From the NCBI GenBank assembly GCA_021732895.1, contig JAKFWE010000386.1:1-5600 (forward strand): DNA of 5,600 bases. Direction: 5' to 3'. A program made the translations under genes and the position numbers. Source of the stretch: Allobosea sp. GTDB taxonomy: Bacteria; Pseudomonadota; Alphaproteobacteria; Rhizobiales; Beijerinckiaceae. The notes beneath the pieces were generated by a model. That model made no database searches. It saw only the letters and a list, made by a program, of their open reading frames with translations, and was not told the origin of the DNA. Shown in pieces: positions 1-5,600 of this stretch. Numbering within the stretch: position 1 is the stretch's first letter; each line of letters starts with the position of its first letter.

Positions 1-56
1 GCGCGATCCGCCGTGAATCGACGCTGCCATTTGCCATTCATAAAGCCTGTTGCGTC

Positions 57-2738
57 ATGCTGCGCTTCATGTCGCGCCGCTTTTCCCTGTCGATCCGAAC
101 CCGGCTGATCCTGCTCGTGGTCAGTTCCGTCGTGCTGGCCCAGGCCGTTTTCGTGACGGCCTTCATCTGGCGCGAGGCGGATCGCTACGCGGTGCTGCGC
201 CGCGACGCCATGCTGACGACGGCGCATGCGATCGCCGCGGCGGCCGCGCGGGCCGTCGCCGAGCGCGATGTCGGCTCCGTCTATCAGGCGATCCGCGCCA
301 TCAGCCGGATCGCCGGCGTGACGCATGCCGGCGTCGAGACGCGGGACGGCGCCCCACTCGCCGATGTCGGGGCGACCGAACAGCTCAGCGGCGACCTCGT
401 CGTCACCGCCGCCGACACCACCTGGCCGCTGGCCGCCATCCTGCGCAGCCGCTCGATCGAGGCGACCGTGCCCGTGGTGTTCGAGGGAGTCGAGGTCGGC
501 GCGCTGCGCCTGCTCGGGGACACGCGCGACCTGCCGGGGCTGATCAGGTCCGCCGTGCTGACCATCCTGCTGATCGGCGCCCTGGCGATGGCGGCCGCGA
601 TCGGTCTGGCGCTCAAGCTGCAGCGCGGCATCACCGCCCGCCTGCGCGCGCTGACCGGAGCGATGGCGCATGTGCGCCGGCGACACGACTATTCCGTCAC
701 CCTCGCCGCGAGCGGCCGCGACGAGATCGGCGTCCTCGTCGACGGCTTCAACGGCATGCTGGGCGACATCCGCGAGCGCGACGCGCGGCTGGAGCGACAT
801 CGCGAGCGGCTCGAGATCGAGGTCGCCGATCGCACGGCGGACTACCAGGAGGCGGCCCGCGCCGCCGAAGACGCCAACCAGGCCAAATCCGCCTTCCTCG
901 CCACGATGAGTCATGAAATCCGGACGCCGATGAACGGCATCCTGGTCATGGCCGAGCTTCTGGCGGGAACGGACCTGCCCGAGCGGGCGCGGCGGCAGGC
1001 GCAGGTCATCGCGCGCTCGGGCAACAGTCTGCTCGCCATCATCAACGACATTCTCGACCTCTCGAAGATCGAATCCGGCAAGCTCACCGTCGAGCGCATC
1101 GCGCTCGAGCCGGAGGAGAGCGTGGACGCCGTGCTGCAACTGTTCAGCGATCGCGCCCGCTCGAAAGGCCTCGACCTGTGCGCCGCGTTCGATCTGCCAG
1201 CCGGCGCGCGCGTCGTGGCCGACCCCGTCCGCCTCGGCCAGGTGCTCGGCAACCTCGTCAACAACGCGCTGAAATTCACCGAAGCCGGCGGCGTGAGCCT
1301 GCGGGTCGCGCGGTCCGGAGCGGACCGGATGCGGTTCAGCGTCGAGGACAGCGGCATCGGCATCGCCGCCGACAAGCTCGACGCCATTTTCGAATCCTTT
1401 TCCCAGGCCGACCAGACGACGACGCGCCATTATGGCGGCACCGGGCTCGGGCTTTCGATCGCGCGCCAGCTCGTCGCCGCCATGGGCGGCGAGCTGGCGG
1501 TGACGAGCACGCCCGGCGTCGGCAGTGTGTTCCACTTCTCGTTGCCGCTCGTGACCGACGCCGCGATGGCGTCGACAGAGCGCCCGCCCGCCCTGCCGCT
1601 CAAGGCCGTCGTCGCGACGCCGCTGGCGCGATCGGCCGAGGCCATCGCGTCCGCCTTCGCCGCGTCGGGCGTCGAGACGGTCTGCGCCGAAGCCCTGCCG
1701 GAGGCGATCGGCGCGGATGTCGGGTTGCTGATCGCGTCGCCGGACGCCCTGCGCGGGTGGCGCGCGCCGGGGCGGCGCGAGGGTCTCACGATCCTCGTGC
1801 TCGCGGGCGCCGGCGAGCGCACCGACGATCTCGTCGGCGCCGTCGCCGACGACGTTCTCGCCTGGCCGGTCCAGCGCCGCGACCTCGTCCAGCTTCTCGC
1901 CCGCCTGCGCGAGGGCGGGCCTCTCCGCGCCGGCGCGCCCTCCGCCGCCGTCGCGCCGGCGCTCTCGTTCCCGGGCCTTCGCGTGCTCGTCGCCGACGAC
2001 AGCGCCGTCAACCGCGAGGTCGCCGACGCCGCGCTGACGCGGCTGGGCATCCAGGCGCGTTTCGTCGAGGACGGGCTGCAGGCGGTGGCGGCGGCGACGG
2101 CGGAGCCGTTCGACCTGATCCTGATGGATGGCAGCATGCCGGGCCTCGACGGCTTCGACGCCGCCCGCGCGATCCGCGCCCACGAGGCCTCGCGCGACAG
2201 CGCGCGCACGCCGATCGTCGCGCTGACCGCCCATGTCGTCGGCGCGGGCGCCGACGCCTGGCGCGAGGCCAGCATGGACGACGTCATCCACAAGCCCTTC
2301 ACGCTGGCGCAGCTCGGGGCCTGCATCGCCCGCTTCGCCGGCGCAGGCGCGCAGCCCTCGCCGACGCCGGAGCCGGAGAACGCCGGCGCCGGCGCGCTGG
2401 ACAGATCGGTCCTGCGCGAGTTGCTCGACATGACTGGCGGAAACGAGGCCACCGTGCGGCGGATCGCCGAGCTGTTCCGGGTCAAATCGACGGAAACCCT
2501 GTTCGAGCTGGAGGCCGCGAGCACGGCGGGCGACATGGACGCCCTCGGCCGCTGCGCCCATGCCCTCAAATCGATGAGCCAGAACATGGGCGCGCGCGGC
2601 GTCGCCGAGGCCGCCGCCGCCATGGAGCGAAACGCCCGCGCCGATTCAGGCGAGGTCGCGAGCGGCGATCTGGACGACCTGCGCCGGCTTCTGGCCACGA
2701 CGCAGCGAGAGCTCGCGGCGGAACTCAAATCCGCCTAG
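57..2738 (+). CDS. Hybrid sensor histidine kinase with pseudo-receiver, receiver and HPt domains
   Basis: Membrane-bound sensor kinase that would autophosphorylate on His and pass phosphate through its own Asp and second His to an unseen response regulator. Seen: TM1 about residues 14-36, a periplasmic stretch of about 125 residues without a clear family match (Cache- or CHASE8-like at best), TM2 about 165-187, HAMP about 187-240, a short coiled coil, then HisKA with the H box FLATMSHEIRTPMNGI (His286). The ATPase domain has the N box around Asn403, G1 box DSGIG at 431-435, F box IFESF and G2 box GGTGLGL at 460-466. Residues 515-620 look like a receiver without its Asp. An intact receiver follows (acidic pair 647-648, Asp691, Thr724, Lys746), then an HPt domain with HALKSMS (His835). 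The architecture is BarA/ArcB-like, but signal and partner are unknown. ATG57 and ATG69 are both possible starts; neither has a clear ribosome binding site. CATAAA at 39-44 is a weak -10 candidate. Its TAG stop overlaps the transposase remnant's stop. Confidence 0.95.
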   Translation: MLRFMSRRFSLSIRTRLILLVVSSVVLAQAVFVTAFIWREADRYAVLRRDAMLTTAHAIAAAAARAVAERDVGSVYQAIRAISRIAGVTHAGVETRDGAPLADVGATEQLSGDLVVTAADTTWPLAAILRSRSIEATVPVVFEGVEVGALRLLGDTRDLPGLIRSAVLTILLIGALAMAAAIGLALKLQRGITARLRALTGAMAHVRRRHDYSVTLAASGRDEIGVLVDGFNGMLGDIRERDARLERHRERLEIEVADRTADYQEAARAAEDANQAKSAFLATMSHEIRTPMNGILVMAELLAGTDLPERARRQAQVIARSGNSLLAIINDILDLSKIESGKLTVERIALEPEESVDAVLQLFSDRARSKGLDLCAAFDLPAGARVVADPVRLGQVLGNLVNNALKFTEAGGVSLRVARSGADRMRFSVEDSGIGIAADKLDAIFESFSQADQTTTRHYGGTGLGLSIARQLVAAMGGELAVTSTPGVGSVFHFSLPLVTDAAMASTERPPALPLKAVVATPLARSAEAIASAFAASGVETVCAEALPEAIGADVGLLIASPDALRGWRAPGRREGLTILVLAGAGERTDDLVGAVADDVLAWPVQRRDLVQLLARLREGGPLRAGAPSAAVAPALSFPGLRVLVADDSAVNREVADAALTRLGIQARFVEDGLQAVAAATAEPFDLILMDGSMPGLDGFDAARAIRAHEASRDSARTPIVALTAHVVGAGADAWREASMDDVIHKPFTLAQLGACIARFAGAGAQPSPTPEPENAGAGALDRSVLRELLDMTGGNEATVRRIAELFRVKSTETLFELEAASTAGDMDALGRCAHALKSMSQNMGARGVAEAAAAMERNARADSGEVASGDLDDLRRLLATTQRELAAELKSA

Positions 2739-2755
2739 GGCGTGGACTCGACAGA
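2738..2755. mobile_element. Candidate terminal end of the IS element
   Basis: The sequence GGGCGTGGACTC right after the kinase stop encodes, in reverse, the last transposase residues (ESTP). In some IS5-family elements the transposase stop lies in or beside the terminal inverted repeat, so the original IS edge is probably here, with TA inside CTAG (2735-2738) as a plausible target dinucleotide. I looked for the opposite inverted repeat up to 3060 and did not see one, so the other end is lost or unrecognisable. Confidence 0.35.
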
Positions 2756-2776
2756 GCGCAACCATATCCGTGCCTG

Positions 2777-2815
2777 TGCGAGGGCCACGGCTGCGAGGGC
2801 CACGGCTGCGAGGGC
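2777..2815. repeat. 15-bp direct tandem repeat inside the transposase remnant
   Basis: The unit TGCGAGGGCCACGGC occurs perfectly at 2777-2791 and 2792-2806, and its first nine bases recur at 2807-2815. Being 15 bp, the duplication keeps the minus-strand frame and doubles the residues AAVAL (NALAAVALAAVALAQ). Undamaged relatives, as I recall them, have this motif once. It looks like a slippage duplication in the remnant. Confidence 0.85.
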
Positions 2816-2890
2816 GTTGGTCGCGCGGTTGTCGAAGCGCAGGGCGATACGGCGGAACTGCTTGAGCTTTCGGACGAACCGCTCGACCAG

Positions 2891-2971
2891 ATTGCGGCGT
2901 CGGCAGAGGTCTGGCGGGACGGTGCGTAGCTTGCCTCATTCCCGGTTGCGGCGCCGTCGGAGATCTGGCGG
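2891..2971. repeat. Diverged in-frame duplication, 54-bp offset, in the transposase remnant
   Basis: On the minus strand, 2917-2891 encodes PPDLCRRRN and 2971-2945 encodes PPDLRRRRN in the same frame, 54 bp (18 codons) apart. The two 27-base blocks match at 22 positions without gaps. After the second block the frame meets TGA at 2936-2938. This is either an old tandem duplication inside one IS copy or the overlap of two related IS fragments; the sequence alone does not decide. Confidence 0.6.
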
Positions 2972-2980
2972 TCACGCCAG
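2965..2980. terminator. Small GC-rich hairpin between convergent genes
   Basis: CTGGCG and CGCCAG form a perfect 6-bp stem with a GTCA loop. It is flanked by a 10-bp direct repeat GGCGCCGTCG at 2950-2959 and 2980-2989. It sits between the ends of the kinase and the marC gene, where a bidirectional terminator would be expected, but neither strand has a T run after it, so terminator function is only a guess. The rest of 2972-3060 shows nothing I can assign. Confidence 0.2.
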
Positions 2981-3060
2981 GCGCCGTCGATGAGGCCGTG
3001 CGCGTCTGAACCGATCCGCCGCGACGCAGCCGCCCCGGAGCCGGCCGTCCCCGCGAGCGC

Positions 3061-3693
3061 CTACCCGATCCGCATCGCCGCCCGCACGCCGTCGATGACG
3101 AACTGCACCGCCAGCGCCGCCAGGATCACGCCCAGCAGGCGCGTCAGCACGACATTGCCGGTGACGCCGAGCAGGCGGGCCATCGGCGTCGCCAGCAGGA
3201 AGACGACGAGGCAGGACGCGATCACCAGAGCCGCGATCGCCGCCAGCGCCGTCAGCATCGCCGGGTTTCCCTCGGCGCGTCCGGCGAGCAGCATCATCGC
3301 GGTCAGCGCGCCCGGCCCGGCCATGAGCGGGATCGCCAGCGGGAAGGCCGCGACGTTGCGGATGTGGTCCTGCGTGATCGCGGTCTCCGCGGTGGCCTGC
3401 TTGCGTTCGTTGCGGCGCTCGAACACCATCTCGAAGGCGATCCAGAACAGCAGCAGCCCGCCCGAGATGCGGAAGGCCGGCAGCGAGACGCCCAACGCCT
3501 TGAGCACGACGTCTCCGGCGATCCCGAAAAACGCCATGATGCAGAACGCGATGATGCAGGCGCGGACGGCGACCTGCCGGCGCTCGCCCGCGCTCATGCC
3601 GCGCGTCACCGACAGGAAGATCGGCGCGAGGCCCGGCGGATCGAGCGTCACCAGCAGGGTGACGAGCGCCGATGTGAGGAAATCGAGCGGCAT
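3061..3693 (-). CDS. MarC-family integral membrane protein
   Basis: A 210-residue inner-membrane protein of the MarC/UPF0056 family. Despite the family name, a role in multiple antibiotic resistance is not supported for the E. coli founder, and the substrate or function is unknown. Seen: about six hydrophobic segments (roughly residues 5-27, 42-63, 72-90, 116-137, 144-168, 184-206), the N-terminal DPPG motif at 18-21, which matches the family's DP-G-P signature, and the central AFPLAIPLMAGPGA motif in the second half. A charged loop (ERRNERKQ) separates the halves, as in the family's internal repeat. Length is typical. The start is well fixed: an in-frame TAA lies just three codons upstream of the ATG at 3693-3691. 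No strong Shine-Dalgarno is visible. It converges with the kinase and diverges from gyrA; adjacency to gyrA is, from memory, common in Hyphomicrobiales. Confidence 0.93.
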   Translation of the reverse strand: MPLDFLTSALVTLLVTLDPPGLAPIFLSVTRGMSAGERRQVAVRACIIAFCIMAFFGIAGDVVLKALGVSLPAFRISGGLLLFWIAFEMVFERRNERKQATAETAITQDHIRNVAAFPLAIPLMAGPGALTAMMLLAGRAEGNPAMLTALAAIAALVIASCLVVFLLATPMARLLGVTGNVVLTRLLGVILAALAVQFVIDGVRAAMRIG

Positions 3694-3783
3694 GGCGGCG
3701 AGTTAGGCACGGCTTCGCGCGGCCGTCATCCGGCAAATGCGGCGAGATTGCCGCCATGGCTGCCAAACAGAGTCAGGAATCTC

Positions 3784-3789
3784 TGTCAA
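3784..3789 (-). promoter_or_regulatory. Candidate -35 box for marC
   Basis: On the minus strand this reads TTGACA, a perfect sigma-70 -35 consensus, about 90 bp before the marC start codon. The hexamer 17 bp further on is TTGGCA (3766-3761), a poor -10, and no better one is visible at 16 or 18 bp. The promoter is therefore only half supported. Confidence 0.3.
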
Positions 3790-3800
3790 ATCATTGATTT
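3788..3800. promoter_or_regulatory. 13-nt palindrome, possible operator
   Basis: AAATCATTGATTT is a perfect inverted repeat (AAATCA, one central base, TGATTT). It overlaps the minus-strand TTGACA by two bases and lies just upstream of the plus-strand TAAAAT. That position would suit a regulator acting on either gene. No regulator family is recognised from the sequence, and an AT-rich palindrome this short can arise by chance. Confidence 0.3.
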
Positions 3801-3807
3801 AACGCCA

Positions 3808-3813
3808 TAAAAT
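3808..3813 (+). promoter_or_regulatory. Candidate -10 box for gyrA
   Basis: TAAAAT matches five of six bases of the sigma-70 -10 consensus and lies about 95 bp upstream of the proposed gyrA start. The hexamer at 17-bp spacing is GTCAAA (3785-3790), only three of six for the -35 box, so the assignment is weak. It implies a 5' leader of roughly 85 nt. Confidence 0.25.
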
Positions 3814-3905
3814 TTCGTGTTGAGATCGGTGTGTTTCGCTGGCGTCACGGGGCGGAATCGGCTAGCCAGAAGCCTGAAATCACTGGCAAATCGGGACTTC
3901 ATCCC

Positions 3906-5600
<1,695 letters not shown>

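Larger units (their letters stand above)
2735..2971 (-). pseudogene. IS5-family transposase, 3'-terminal remnant
   Basis: C-terminal fragment of a DDE transposase, read on the minus strand. The open part (2935 down to 2735) encodes CRRRNLVERFVRKLK, then QFRRIALRFDNRATNALAAV, and ends IWLRSVESTP-stop. This fits the end of IS5-group transposases: the R(3)E(6)K signature around the catalytic Glu is present (Arg, three residues, Glu, six residues, Lys), with Cys where Tyr is usual. About 60 codons survive of a family protein usually well over 200 residues. Both catalytic Asp regions and any start codon are missing, and in-frame TGA codons lie at 2936-2938 and 2972-2974. Two internal duplications (15 bp, and a diverged one at 54-bp offset) add to the signs of decay. 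It cannot transpose by itself. The family call rests on motif recognition; the exact IS is not identified. Confidence 0.82.
3694..3905. promoter_or_regulatory. Divergent marC/gyrA intergenic region
   Basis: This 212-bp region has no coding sequence I can support and must hold the promoters of both divergent genes. Its middle (about 3765-3825) is much richer in A and T than the surrounding DNA. It contains an inverted repeat ACAGAG/CTCTGT (3767-3772 and 3781-3786, 8-nt loop), a 13-nt palindrome (3788-3800), a minus-strand TTGACA and a plus-strand TAAAAT, all close together. Confidence 0.6.

Noticed and set aside
1430..2728. 432-codon minus-strand frame, Ser/Arg/Ala-rich
   Set aside because: Antisense shadow of the kinase without recognisable domains.
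1178..2929. 583-codon plus-strand open frame, extremely Arg-rich
   Set aside because: It is an out-of-frame shadow of the kinase, whose ATPase, receiver and HPt motifs lie in the other frame; low-complexity Arg/Ala/Gly content is typical of high-GC shadows.
2986..3060. Possible further transposase coding sequence upstream of the second PPDL block
   Set aside because: No frame gave a convincing match to the catalytic Asp regions of IS5-family transposases, so the remnant was not extended.
2972..3766. 264-codon minus-strand frame covering marC
   Set aside because: It is a different frame from the MarC reading, which has the transmembrane segments and family motifs; this one is Arg/Asp/Gly-rich without motifs.
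3839..3869. CTGGC/GCCAG inverted repeat and GGCTAGCC palindrome in the gyrA leader
   Set aside because: The stem is only 5 bp with a 21-nt loop; this is within chance for such sequence and matches no known leader element or riboswitch.

Overview
The window comes from a high-GC bacterial chromosome. The GyrA sequence (GD-IKP-I-ITDEMKKSYLDYAMS, CARIVGD, MAQDFSLRLPLIDGQGNFGS) reads as alphaproteobacterial. A marC-family gene next to gyrA fits the Hyphomicrobiales (Rhizobiales) layout as I remember it; no search was run, so the order-level call is inference.

Layout: (1) 57-2738, + strand: a complete 893-residue membrane-bound hybrid sensor histidine kinase with periplasmic sensor, HAMP, HisKA, HATPase, a degenerate receiver, an intact receiver and an HPt domain. 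(2) 2735-2971, - strand: a decayed 3' fragment of an IS5-family transposase. Its stop codon overlaps the kinase stop codon in a shared CTAG, and it carries two internal duplications. 2972-3060 holds no gene I can recognise. (3) 3061-3693, - strand: a complete MarC-family membrane protein, convergent with the kinase. (4) 3694-3905: a divergent intergenic region with an AT-rich island, a 13-nt palindrome and candidate promoter elements. (5) 3906-5600, + strand: the first 565 codons of gyrA from a probable TTG start, cut by the window end just as the GyrA box begins.

The three genes are not one operon: kinase and marC converge on the transposase scar, while marC and gyrA diverge from a shared promoter region. 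The kinase has a whole phosphorelay in one chain (His, Asp, His), but no partner response regulator is in the window. gyrA is housekeeping.

I found no undescribed multi-gene system. The points worth a second look are the Asn-Leu pair where GyrA usually has Asp-Ser in the quinolone-binding region, the pseudo-receiver in the kinase, the IS end abutting the kinase stop, and the palindrome overlapping a consensus -35 box between marC and gyrA.
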